This document shows, in pieces, positions 24,292 through 38,500 of a stretch of DNA of 64,000 nt. The notes under the pieces are model-generated. The model made no database searches. It was not told the DNA's origin and saw nothing but the letters and a program-made list of their open reading frames with translations. The first letter of the stretch is position 1. The number at the start of each line of letters is the position of its first letter. The DNA is from Amphiura filiformis (Eukaryota; Echinodermata; Ophiuroidea; Amphilepidida; Amphiuridae). Position numbers and translations under genes: made by a program. The stretch spans positions 38,094,526-38,158,525 of the forward strand of contig NC_092637.1 of NCBI RefSeq assembly GCF_039555335.1, read 5' to 3'.

Positions 24292-24767
24292 AGTCATAAT
24301 GTACGATCTTTTTTCAGAATTTACCTTTATTTTTTTAAAACCGATTTTTTGGCATATTTGTAATACTTACACATGTTCTAACTTAAATCTATGAGCAAAC
24401 TGTCAAATTCGTCCTATTTGTAGTAAAACAGGACGATTTTCTGTTGGTCCGACATAAAGTCATAATTTTTAGATCGCACACCGTAGTCTCGTACAAAACT
24501 AGCTCGGTTACGCTCCCTCCACATGTGGAGGGAGCGTAACCAAACTGGCCGCGTAGGAGACTAACTCTGAGGCCGCACTCGCTGTCCTAATCCAAATAGT
24601 GCGAGATGTTTTGAGTGATAGAGGTGAAGTTTATGATGTTGTTTCTCTGCAAATTCCCAATGTTTTTCGCGTCCAAATGTATTGGGAACTTTCATAATGA
24701 TTGCATATTATCATTTTAGAAGAAAAACAGAAAAATCTAAAAATTTAAAAAATCGTACATTAAGGCT
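24292..24767. mobile_element. TTAA-flanked MITE with internal palindrome
   Basis: TTAA lies at 24288-24291 and 24768-24771. Ends are AGTCATAATGTACGATC and the reverse complement of AGCCTTAATGTACGATT. The middle carries a perfect palindrome around 24508-24543 (GGTTACGCTCCCTCCACA and its complement). Shorter members are at 42748-43118 and 53256-53611. The TTAA target is that of piggyBac-type and Kolobok elements; which of these mobilised it cannot be told here. Confidence 0.8.
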
Positions 24768-26551
24768 TTAATTTACTATGCGTGCAATACACTATGTTTA
24801 CATCTCCACCATGTCCACGACAGAAAATTTACATTGTACAAGAATATTTAACCAGGTTGCTGTTTTCTGTTAAAGTGGCATTGATTAGGGGGCTGGATAT
24901 AGGGATTTGGAAATGTGCTCAAAAATGGCCTGCTTTAGACGGAGCTGTTGAAACTTTGAGCTATACATGCTCATGATCATGCTGAAGAACATGTACATAT
25001 AATTATTAATCAAGAACATTCTTCTTGCACAAGATATAAACACCTATAAACAGACAAAATTGGGCTTTTGTCGGCCTATTATGCAGTTTCAGTAACTGGT
25101 CTGATCTCATTTTTTCATGAGTTTTGACCATCATGGTATCACGGGATGAAGTAAAAGAAGACAATAGATCTGAAATATGCTCCGATTATAACCAAAATGG
25201 TCTCAACAATTCAAATTAAGAATAGTTACACTACCTAGGATGTATCGTCACAAAGATAAATTCGCCAAATATTTTTTATTTTTGTCAAATTTTGTTCAAT
25301 CCACAAAAAAAAAAAGGATTGGTAATAACGATTGAGAAAGAGTATAGTTTGGCCTATCTGCGGCGTATGATTCAACATTGATCGGGGGAGTGGTGTTTTG
25401 TTTACATTACCCTATCAAGAGTGTCCTAACAATATTATTTTGTAGTTTATTGTCTATTGTATCCTGTTGGAAGGGAAACAGGAGGGGCAGTAAGTACCAG
25501 CCACTCATCACTGGTTACGCCACTGATGATTACCAATCATATTGTTGAATCCGTCTCAGCGACAAGAGATTCATGTCGACATTATTAACTAATGAAAACC
25601 ACAAACAGTGCCAATAAGAATAACAATAATTATATACTTGGTTTTTATCTTGCTGATTTTATTAATATGTACCATCACCTTTGAAGATCGCGATCATCAA
25701 AATAAAACAAAGCATTACGTTACAAATCCCTCACACAATTTGACTTATTTCATTCAACCATCATACACTGAACATCACGCCTCTTGCTAAATGTCAACAT
25801 ACGACGCATCAAGTAAAGGCCCATTTAAACTGAACAAAGTCATAAATGTAACTAGTTGGGTCACTATACTATTCTTTGTAATGTAAGCTTATTGTAACAT
25901 AATGATTCACAAGCGGGACAATTTTAGACTATTTTAATCAACATTGGAGCATGGGTCCATGTTTAACTCTGTGGAGGCAAAAACATGTCATTAACCTATG
26001 TGCATATAAATAACTCGAGAACTGGACTTCGAAGACGGACAGGTCAAACTATACTTATTCTTCATAATTCGCCATTTTGGTTTATCCAAATTAACATATG
26101 TACCTTGCAGGATTTTCTAGGGACTTTAAGTATGGTGTTAGTGAAATCTTGCTTTACTTGGACTAGTGTGTCAAACTACTTGTCAGTTGGGACACTTTCA
26201 ATAGGGTAATGTAAATAAGCACCTCCCCTTTCCTCGAACATGTTCAATCATATAATGTTGCTCCTATGTGATGGGGAAGGGAGAAGTTAAGGGAGGGTTT
26301 CGGCTTGTCACACCAAAAAGCGGCATTTAACTCGGATTATAGTAAACTGATCAGCACAGGGACTCATAATGATTTCCTCTGGGAACTAAATATGTCAAAA
26401 AAGAATGTATTATCATTTACTATAATGAATGATAAGGGACTTGTAACGTAAGCTGATTTACTATAATTACATTGTATTTAATATTTAATCTTTAAGCGTG
26501 GTATCCGGCAGTCGTCTTCATCTAGGTAGACCATAGACGGGTCAGATCTCA

Positions 26552-29500
26552 TCTGTTTAAAAAGGGAAACATACGACACGTTATTCTAAAAGCTTTAGAT
26601 GAACAACATTTACGTGAAAAAGAAGAAGAAGAAGAAGAAGTCCTCATAAAAGAAGGTCAATATGGAAGGAAAAAATGCCAGGCATGTTTAGTGTTAAAGG
26701 TGACACTGTACTCTTTATTTTGATATAGGATTTTCCTATTACTTCCAAAATTTCAATGACACTATTATCTTTGTGATTGCGATTGTATGAAAGTATGCAC
26801 AATCACAGGTTTTTGCCTCTTTCCCAAAAAATTGCCATAAGTTCTGCCCTAAACGTATTATTTGCATCTTTTTTGATCCAAGTTCCCATTTATCTCAGTT
26901 GTCATTATTTGACATGATTGATATCACGTAAACTTACCATTCATTACACGGCGGTTCGCTTCCAGTTGCGGCTACTGCAATGAAAAGAAATGGGGACAAA
27001 GAATCCTACCATGACTATTCATACTTTGACATGCATCAGTTTTCACGACATAGGCAATCGACATGGATCCGAAGTGAATCCATGAAGAAGTGTCCCTTAA
27101 CAAGGAATTTGCACTGTAAATCACACGCTTAACAGGGATTACTAAAAAAAATGTAACAATCATAATAACCAATTTTACTAATATCCGCGAAGCCAATTAT
27201 AGCCAATCAAGGTATACACTGTAAATCCGTACCTGTAACACCTTTTGAACACATTTAAGGCGTTTTGCCAAATAGTTATTATTTATTATCTAGATCACAG
27301 AGAGTCTACATGTACCTTCTCAGAAAAAAAAAAAAGTGGTTTCACCTATTATAATACACATCGCAAGTCCAAAATAAAATCCAAACCGTCTCTTTGGTTT
27401 ACAAGTTATCACACTTTGAATTTGTATCTAAACGCATCCTAAACACTCAGTGACGGTGTTAATTTTATTTTGGACTTGTGATGTGTAGGAAAATAGGTTT
27501 CAAAATATGAAACCTTTTTTCTTGAAAGGTACATGACGATAATAATAACAAAAAACACCTAACGTGTTTAAAAAGTGTACAGCTAGGGATTTATAGTGTA
27601 CCGTAAAACCCCGTCTACAAGCATATATAGTGTTTTTTTTATAAAAGCTTAATTAATTCGAAGCAAGCGTTAATATACCAATACAATTGATCGGTCTTAA
27701 AATAATACTCGTTTGTATATGCTTGGATCCGTAATTTATTTGCTCAAACTCCATAATGGCGACTGGATAAATGTAGCTTTCATCAGAAGCACACTATATG
27801 CTTGTAGACGGGGTTTTACGGTATCTAAACATTTTGCCTTTGGAACTCGGAATATCTCTCGGGACTGCGCCCCTCGGGATATTCCTCGGTTCCAAAGGCA
27901 AAATGTTTAGATTTTTCACAATGCCCTCTAAATAACCGATGCGCAGTTATTAACCTCTAACTATATTTTGTAAAACAGATGGAAATAATACATGTGACAC
28001 GATCTGGTCCATGGGGGCCAAAGGCGGCAAATTTGAAACTGAGATAAATGTCAAAATATGGAGTAAAAAAACAATAAAATACATAAGAAAATAGACATCA
28101 AAAAACTTCATAACTTTTGAACCAAGTATGCTAGACCTTTGGTGTTTTCAGTAAATGATAGCCTATTGTATGTATAATGTAATAATTACAGTAACTCAAT
28201 TTTCAAAAATGCCTCCTTTGGCCCCCATGAATCAAATCGTTTCTTACCGCATTTTCCACACATAACTGGACATTTTCTTCTTATAATGGCATAATACGGA
28301 CATTCTTCTTGAAAATAGTCATAGTCTTCACAATATTCATGCTCTTCATCTATGCATTGATCTGCAAAAGAAGTGATTCTTATCAATTATTGACAAACAT
28401 TTGAAATTATATACCTCATATATAGATTTCTGTCATCTGATTGGTTGAAAGTGCAGTCATTGAATTAACTATGCCCGCAAAATGAACTATGGTCCGGTCC
28501 ATGGAAATGAACTATGGACCGGTCACGTACGTGCGTCACGATCAAACTGCGCGTTTTTCCCAGCGTAAAATGATATTACGCACGCGTTAATGTTTTCACG
28601 CGCTATAATCACGCAGAAATCGCAGATTGTAATCTGTGTGCCGTTCGCATTGAAACTATTAATTTCTCTTGCCAAAATCGATGCTTTTAACCAAACAGAT
28701 GACAAGAATCTTAAGATTTGGTATATAAAACAAATATTGACTGCTTTTTATTCGGGGCATGTACGCCTCGGGGCATAGTCATGGTTTTGAGATCACCTTG
28801 GGCCTATAATTTTAACCATGCCCCTCATAGTAGTCAATTCACCAATTCACCAGCTATGGGACTGCAACCCAGTGAGCAGCTACCACCTGGAGCTGATTCC
28901 ACATGGCCTGAGTGGCGGTGTCTCAACAGACTAAGATCAGGGGTCGGAAGGTGCAAGGTCGCTTTGCAGAAATGGGGCTACCTACCAGAAGGGCAAAACA
29001 CTAACTGTGAGTGTGGAACGGTTCCACAGACTATGAAACACCTGTTGATGTGTCCACAGATGGGGCAACACTGCACACATGAGGACCTAGCTGAATTCAA
29101 CGATTCTGCTCGTCACTGCGTCAGCTATTGGCTCGGGCGCATTTGACCCTGCGCTTGGACACGCTAAGAAGAAGATAGTAGTCAATATTTTGTATACTAT
29201 GACATTCTTTATATAATGCTCTTAGTTTGAGTTTACTAGAAAGCTCCCAGCTAACACAAAAAACGTTTTTAAAAAACTTTTTAAACAGGTTATATTTTAG
29301 ATTGTTGGTTTTGCTAAAAACGTATTAATAATTTTTAAAATGTCTGGTCATAAAAACGTTTTAAAACGTTATGTATGAAAACACACTACAAAACTATTTT
29401 TAAAATGTTTTAAAAATGTTATTGTAAATTATATTTTGTGCAAACACTTTTTGCCAATATTTTGTCAACACTTAAATAACATTCTATTAGAATATTTGCA

Positions 29501-32500
29501 GGAGGTTATCAAAAATGTTTTTAAATGTTATGAAAACGTTTTATACCCTTCATATGCCCTTTATATAACCCAACATTTAAACTTGTTTTATTTCTTTGAC
29601 AACCTTTTCTAACCTTTGGCGAATGATATCGAAAACGTTTTGTGTTTGCTGGGCCTATCCTGTTTTATCTTTCGTCATAAATATGAATCATGAATATTGC
29701 AAGAATTATTGTTGGGCCTAAATCATAATGTGGCAAAATTGAGGTACTGTCAACACATACTTAACTTCTGGAGCACTAAATTATAGTGCTCTGAAACTCG
29801 GATCTGTCGCACAATGTCCCTGCAGTACAAACTATTTTGCACACACCGTGAGACTTTCATAATAAATGTTTTTAACACCATAGAATGTATCTTCTAGACA
29901 TTTTTTTTTAATTGGCGTAGCTGTTCGGCCTTCTCTTGGCACCACGAAAGCAGAAAAGTCATGCCCTGGTACCGATGGGTTTGAACAGGTTGTGCGACGT
30001 CAACTAGTGTGATCTCACCTGATCTGGTTAGTCTCTAGCCGTTTCCAAGAAAACGTCAGAGCTAGCTATATCGGCGACGAGGGAGTTCCTCGAAACCTCT
30101 CCCGGTAAGCGAAATAAACAAGTAGTGTTGCAGTTACTTTCGCTAAACTTAGCACCAATTCATACGAGCCCGGGAGCCCAATCTATATCCATGACATCCC
30201 GAGTATACTCCAATTAGCAATTTCAATCTTTATGATATAAAAACTTGATTAAGGTTGGTCTTAACCATGGAATTATGGAAACTTACGGGCCTCATAACTG
30301 CTAAATTGTTGGTGTAAAGTATATAAAAGTATATATATTTAGAACGGCAAAGACTTATGAATTTAAGATGAATTTATCAAGTCTTTGCCATTCTAAAACT
30401 TTTATATACTTTAGACCAACAATTAAGCTGTTATGAGGCCCAAAAGTGTCCATAAATTCAGGGTTAAGACCAACCTTAAATTGAACCATTTAAGTTCTCT
30501 ATAAGCAGTCTGGTCCGACTGCCTGATCAGGAAATACTGTTGAGTCAGGCAGCATGTTGCCTGCACAGGCAACACAGGCTTTGGTAACCCTTCCGAATTT
30601 GACAGACTAAGGACTAAATTGTTCATGGTGATTTTATAAAAGATCGATGGAAATTTTACTTTGACACACATGAGCTACATGTAAGTTGACAATTTTTCAC
30701 TGGGCGAAAAAAAATTCCACCAGGAGGAAAATAATTAAAATAACAAAACAATGTCTAACGGTTTAAAAAAAAATTGATTTAAATATGCAAATTACCTTTA
30801 TTTTAGCTAAAATTTATGAAAAAATACTACTGATTGTACATCCAGTGATAATTTTATGTATTTTCCCTACTTCTTTACTCTAAATCAAGAAATAATGGTA
30901 TATTAAAAGATGCTCTATTTGAAATAGAGCATTGCATTGTGGGATACTATGTTGCCTGCGCAGGCAACATGCTGCCTGATTCGGCAGTATTTCCTGATCA
31001 GGCAGTCGGACCGGACTGATAAGCATGATTAAGCATAATAAGCCTACTTACCCTCACAATATGTCCCAAACCATCCTTTCTGACAAGAACATGTGCAGTC
31101 ATTCTCAGTCGGTGTGCCACAATGGTGACACTTAATGGAACAATCTGAGAAGAAGCAGTATCAGGAAAGCGTGGTGAAGTTGGCTCGAGATTAGAGATTA
31201 GAAATTAGACATTCGCAATTGAATAATTCAAAACGTTAAATATAAAGTTTTTGAAATTCCTTTATTTTGATGAATTTCGACCTAAAAATAACTCTTATGT
31301 ATAGTTCAAGTCTTCTATTGTTTTTTTGACACTATTTTTGGACATCCGAAAATTTTGGCCAAACTATTCAAAAGTTTGGATCTTCGTTATCGGGCCAAAA
31401 TTCGACCTAAAAACAACTCTTTTGTATAGTTTAAGTCTTCTTAAGTCTTTTGACACCATTTTTGGGCATTTAAAAAATTTGAAATTTTTGGGCCAAAATT
31501 TTTGAAAGGCCAAAAACGGTCTCAAATGACTCCATACCCTTGATCGATACGTGTGTTTGACTGGTTGTATAAAAGTTCTTTTAACCAAAGAATATTTTAA
31601 TTCACCAAATCATTGCAAGTTCTAACAGATAGAGTTTGACTAAAACGTTTTAAATCCCGTAAAAAAACCCAAATTGACATAGATTTAGAGTTCGTCGCAG
31701 GGCCGTCGCTAGACCATTTTCTCAAGGGGCAGTTGTGTCCTAAAATCGTGTCAAATGAAGATGCATAGGCCTTTTACAACTTTTGGTTAATTTAGTCCCG
31801 GTATTTTGATTCAGCTTACGAGGTTTGATGATGCTTTTCCAGGCATCAGAGAAACTGTTCTAGCACTCATACATGTATTTGTGATTTACATATAAAAAGG
31901 GTGGAATTATAACTCTCATTTTTGAGATTTTTGTTCAAATTTGAGGTGAAAAAGGTAAACTCAAAGGTGACGTCTCGCAAATCTACTCACAGAATGGCTT
32001 TAAAGAGAAATGCGCACGGCGGCAATTTGGCATTTTAATACTCACTGTGAGGAAAACATGTGCACTCAAGCAGCCAAATTTTGATTTGGGGGGGCAAATA
32101 GGGAGCATACTATCAGATTGACATTGGTGTAGACGAGCAAATTCCTCCCTCTCTCTTTCCTTTTCTCCATCTCTCTCTTCCTTTCTCTTACTTTTTCCTT
32201 TAGGGGTCACCAGGAGGTGTCGCACCCCTCACACCCACATAACCCCCATGGCGACGACCTTCGTCGGACAAGTATAAAACTGTCACGCTTTCGTCAGTAT
32301 TATTGTGGGCTGTCCCGTGACCAATAATATTAGCGGATCGCCTTTAATTACTTAAGAAATTGCTGCTCACAAAAGAGCCGTGGTATTTCAAAATGCTATA
32401 GTTGTCCGACGCCGAACCCGTTGAAACCCTTAATAGTATATAAAAAAAAGGCGACCAAAAACTCAACGGGAAAACGTCCGACTATTAAAGCGAGTACATT

Positions 32501-35500
32501 TCAATACATTTTTTTTTGGAATCATATCAAAGGTGTTAATTTATTTAAAATACAAATTTAATACATTCTTACCGCATGTGATGCCGTCTTGTTTACAATT
32601 TCCTGAAATGTTCACAAAGTAAAATAAATGTCTTTATTTGCTATACACCGTTCAATATCAAAAAAAACATTGGTGCTATCTGACAATGTTAGGAAGAAAG
32701 TTTTCCTTCGGTTGGCTCTATTACAGAATTACGATTGTAATGTACTATAATTAACTAAAAGACCCTACGAAATTAAAAAGGGCACAATGTCTGAGAGTGA
32801 TTACTAAATTTATTATCAAGCAATATTATAGCATTTTCTAAAAAGGAAGTCCTTGATTTTATTTAATAATTCATCTTTCTACACCAATGCTTTAATGGAC
32901 TGATAACTTGCAATAACTATAAACTTTAGGTACTGTATTTTGTGAAAAAATCTATGATTTTTAATAAAATCTCGGATCAGAATCCGATTGAAATTTTAGT
33001 CGAATTTGCGTATGGTTGAAATTTCTCGTAGGGCATGCGCAAGTATCTACGGGGAATCGACGGACTAATATATAAATAACTTTTGCTGCGACGACAAAAC
33101 GTTATAAATACATGTATAAACCCAAATGATATCGAGAGTGACCGATTTATGTCAACTGAATTTTATTGAAATATACTTACTGCATTTGTTTTCAAAGCAC
33201 CAACTCGCTTCAGGCCCACATCCTTCACAGCTTGGTCCCTTCGTGTATGGTCTTCCCCCGTAATTGCCCCTAAATGTTGGAACCAATTTGACGTCATTCA
33301 CTTTCAATGAAAACTAAATTACATTATTATTTGTGATATTTCAGTTCCCCTTATTATTTATTTATTTATTTACTTCTCTGTGGTAGTACACACCATACTC
33401 ACACATCCCTCCTTACACAAAAACGCACACCCCCATCCCCTTGCGGGAATTCCAACAATTATGTTGGTCATATCACACTTATACATTGTGGTGAATATGA
33501 GTTTTGAACATATCAATAACCTCGCCCTCGGCGATATCGGGCTTCTACTAAAAGGGTCATTTCTGCATGTTCCATGTCTTCCCCACATGCCAGGAATGGC
33601 GACACCGGGGTGACAGGGGTTGCACCAACCACCCAAAAAATTAGCCCGACCGATCCTACTTGAAAGGCCCCTCCACCCGTAGAACAACCTTTTTCTTCGT
33701 GAATTATCAGTACGACGCATTCTTCACACAACGCAAATAATCGCACAATTTAAGTGTAACGGGCGCATAGCGGAATAATCTGGAGGTACACTAGTTTGCC
33801 CCCTATAAGCGACTCTATGTGATGTGTCTTTGGCTCTAATCTCTTTGAGCCATATACAGTGCACAAAATAATTAAGGTACCAGTTATGTTCACCCCTTTA
33901 TATTCTAACAAACACAAATATTTCAAATTTAATACATGTATACTCGTTAGCTCTGATTTAATAATAATAATGGCCCATTCCATGTCAACTCCAGGGATGT
34001 GCACCGCAGCACCTCTTCAATGTTTTTCTTTTTCTGTGTGGTGGTAGATATTGATGAGAAAGTAAAATCCTGAAAAGTTGAGCTTCATACTCCATTTCGT
34101 TTTCCCGTGGCATCAATTTGAAATTTAGGGGGGTCAGCGTAAAAAATGTGTCGCAACGCGAAAGACGATGTTTGGAGGTCCATAAATGTATAAAGGGAAC
34201 CCTTTAAAACTTTGAAAATTATGTATCCTGGGGTACTTTTTGGTGTAGAATTCAAATCTGCTATCAAGAAACTTGTAACTCCTTTACTTTAAATAATGAT
34301 ATAGGGCCCTCACAACTCTATGGAAAACCTAACTAATGTGTTGAAGCTATCAAGACCCCAAGCCAACATCTCTCAGAAATGTTGTCCAAGAACATATCTT
34401 CAACATACCTGAAATTGATGGTGGGGTCAAATTGTCTGACATTAATTTTCAGGGGGTCAAATGTAAAAAAGTTTTTGCCAGTAAGATCCCTTTGGTGTAT
34501 TCTAATATACTCAATATTGAATAAGAGTAATTTACCTGAGGGCTTGACTGGCAAAAAAATGGAAGTAAAATTTTTTTACTTTTGAGTTTGACCCCCTGAA
34601 AGTTGGTCCTGGTGTCGAAGTTGCATTTTGAGGGCCCTATATCTTTTAAAGTAAGGTATGTTTCCTGATACCAGATTTGATTTCTTGGACCAAAATTACC
34701 CCAGGATACATACTTTTCAAAGTTTTAAAGGTTTCAACACATACATTTATGGATTCCAACATCGTCTTTCGCGTTGTACACATTTTTACGCTGACCCCTA
34801 AATTTCAAATTGATGCCATGGAGAAAAACGAAATGGAGTATGAAGCTCAATTTTTCAGGATTTTACTTTCTCATCATCAATATCTACCACCACACAGAAA
34901 AAGAAAAAAATTGAAGAGGTGCTGCGGTGCACATCCCTGAGTTGACATGGAATGGGCCTAATAATAATATTTATTTCTTACATACAAAATTTAGAATATG
35001 TTAAAAACACCAAAACTGTACCTCAAATTGAACATTGTTTAATCATGTTTGTTAGATCTTTTAAATGATTTTTATGCATTTCTTGTATGTAATTGTTTGT
35101 TTTTGCTTCGTTTTCCCTGCATTGGTCCATGCTGTTGTTTTGCACTGGCATGTTGGCCATGTCCTGGGTTTTGTGTGTGCTTTTTAACCTTGTTTGTTAA
35201 TAAAGTAATATGATGATTAATTACACAAATATATTTCAACTACACCAGGCACAAAAAGAAACTCGTCAGTTATATTTACACTTGCTGTTCAATAACTTGA
35301 TAATTTTGGATTATTCTGAAATATACATTTTGTTAATTGGACTTTTCTGTCTCATTTGACGCCCTGTTCGTGAACATTGAGCAAGAATTGACCAAGATTT
35401 GCGCCTCCAAACTCTCAAACCCCAAAATGAAAAGTTGCAATTTTAACGATTCAATTGTGCCTGTTACACTGTGTGCTCTATTGATTGGCCCGTAATACAA

Positions 35501-38500
35501 CGATGCGTTCCCATTGAAAATCGTTGAAAATGCAACTTTTGATTTTGGGGTTTGAGGCTTTGGAGGCGCATATCTTGGTCAATTCTTGTTCGTTTTTCAC
35601 GAACAGGGTGTCAAATGTATATTTCAGAATAATCCAAAATAATCAAGATATTGAACAGCCACGGTTGTTTGATGGGATCATTTATTAGTTTTTCAAACAA
35701 AACATCATGTACAACTAAAATTTAGGCTTAAACAGCTATAAGTGATATCATGCTAATGCATACAGATGCTTTTGAGTCATTCTCAACTTTAATTTCCCCT
35801 CTTTTACAAAATGATTCACTTTTATAGCATTTGTAAAGCTTTTTTTTTTTTTATTATGTATCTATTAATGACAAAATTGGCGGCGCTATTTAGTTACTGG
35901 AAATTACTCTTTCAAACTTTTAATGCAAATAATTCCTTTTATTGTTTGACAAAATATGTTTATAAAATTTCCTTGTTGCTTGTGTCACCTATTCCAGGTG
36001 TTTTAATGGCAGTATTAATCACCTACCCCTTGCAAATAAAGAAATATGATTTAGGATAAATAGCGCCATCTATAGTTTGCATTTAGTTAATAATGAAGCC
36101 AATTCTATATACATCAAACAACCGCGCAGCAAAGATGAATATAACTGACGAGTTTCTTTTTGTGCCTGGTGTATATCAAATAATATACAACCGATACCGA
36201 GATAAGAGATGAGAATAGGTTAAAAGGTAAAGTAAAATTTGATAAGTTTAAGATATCACTAAATGCATCTTTTAAATGGTGTGTTTTTAAAATACCGTAA
36301 TACCTTGACTACAAGCATATGCCTCTTTTCGATAAAAGAGACGAGAGGCAGACATTCTCCACAAAAATATTAGTTGGAGTTTGAACAACTATATTACTGA
36401 TAAAGGCGGTTGTACAAACACGTATTATTGTAAGACCAATCCATTGTAATATGTTTGTGGAGGGTATTTGCCTTTTGTCTCCTTCGTCAAAAAAATACCT
36501 CGTTTAGAGGCATATATGCTTCCGGGATATGCTTGAAGAAGGCAGAAGAAATTCTACGGTACTCTTAAAATGATTGATGGAATCTGAAAATCTATTTGTA
36601 TAGGTAAGTTATTCCACAGGACTGGAGCTGCATTACAAAAAGCTCTCTCACCATAAAACTTTGTATTGCACTTTGGGACACCCACCAAATTTAGAAAGTA
36701 GCAGAAAGTAGTGAACGGGTGGGTTGATATGTATTGACCGATTATTTTAAATACAGCGGGGCAAGATCATGCAAGGCCTTTAAAGTAATCAGGAGCAAAT
36801 TGTACACGATACGCTGCTCAATAATGAAAGCCAGTGGAGATCGTATACTGGCTTCATGTGGTCACGATATTTTACACGAGAGACCAGACGCGCAGCAGAA
36901 TTCTGAATGCGCTGTAATTTGGCGATCCCATGTTTTGGAAGATACTTGTAGATCCTACAAATCTTGCTAAAGCTTTCACATGCTTTTTCATGTTAAGTGC
37001 ACTATCAATCACAACACCAAGATCTCGGGCTGTGGTCGACGGATCTATAGCTGCATTACCAATGGTAAGTGGTGCTAGTGGCAGGGTCTTGACAAATTGA
37101 GATGACAGATGAATAACCTCAGGTTTTGAATCATTCAGCATTAGCTTATTGGTAACTGCCCATGCCTTAATATCTGAAACACACTGTTCAATATCAATAC
37201 TCTCACTACGCTTGGATGGATCAAGAACTATTATACAACTGTGTGTCATCAGCATGAATCATGTAACTCAACCCATAGGATGAAATGATGTCACCTAGTG
37301 GGGCAGTATACATGGTAAATATGAGTGGACCCAATATGGATCCCTCAGGTACACCCTCATGAAGTAAGAATTCATCCGAGGTGTCATCATAAACATCAAT
37401 GCACTGAGTAAGGCCCTTGAGATAGGATGACATAATTTAAACGCAGTGCCTTTAATACCATAGCGCTAACGCAGACGCTGCAGCATGATGTAATGATCGA
37501 TCAAATCTAACGCAGCCGAACAATCAAGTAAAGTAAGAGCGGCTTCCTGGCGCTGATCAACTGCATTTATGACCTCATTTGTTGAAATTGTTTGAGGAAA
37601 AGAAATGGTGATCTAACACCTGCAAAAGAAACGAAATCAAAAGTAGCACGTTTGTGTTCTAATCATTTCAACGCATGAGGTCTTAAATTTGAGCTAAAAG
37701 ATGCTGATATTTATCTTTGTTTGTTTATGATATACAGGGGTGAAATAGCTGGTACCTTAATCCTTTAAAGACCCATTCAGTGATCCCAGCGAAAGTGTAA
37801 AAAATTAAAATTGTTTATAAATTGCTTAAAAGTGAAGGATAAGTCATTCAAATTGTCATTTGGTAGTTTTGAAATGAAAAATTTGGCAAAAAACAAAGAA
37901 AACAACAGTATTGACGAAGTTGAAGCCCCATTCAAATACATGTAACTAATTTAGACATTGTCAGTATCTAAATTACAGATCCATACAAATTCTATATTTT
38001 TGTCTTAAATACCTGGCTTTCGGCTGAACCACAAATAGGCTATGTTAACACATTTATGACAATGACAAAAGTACCAAAATCTGAATTTTGATGATTTTTA
38101 CGATCGTCCGGATCAGCAAATCACTGAATGGGCCTTTAAGTGTACAACGCACTGAACATACTTACCCTGGTTTATAATTACAAATCACGATCCACCAATT
38201 GTTGTACGTCTTACCCGCGCTACCTACAACTGTAGGGCAAAATGCTGCACCGCATCCAACATGGGTGTTCGTCGACCACACCATCTTTATAAAGGAATCA
38301 GAATACATTTTTTATTAAGATTGTAATCGCTCTAATTGCTCAATATATTTCTTATTTGCATAATAATTGTTTGTTATCGAGTATATAACCATCCGGCTTA
38401 CTAACTCACCTGACCCGTAACCAAAACAAATAGTTTTTTCATTGAAAATAATGAATTCACTCATGAAATTAAGCAGTGAAATTTCAAAATTAAATTTTGT

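Noticed and set aside
24508-24543. Perfect GC-rich palindrome as a terminator or regulatory hairpin
   Set aside because: It lies in the middle of a TTAA MITE and is part of that element.
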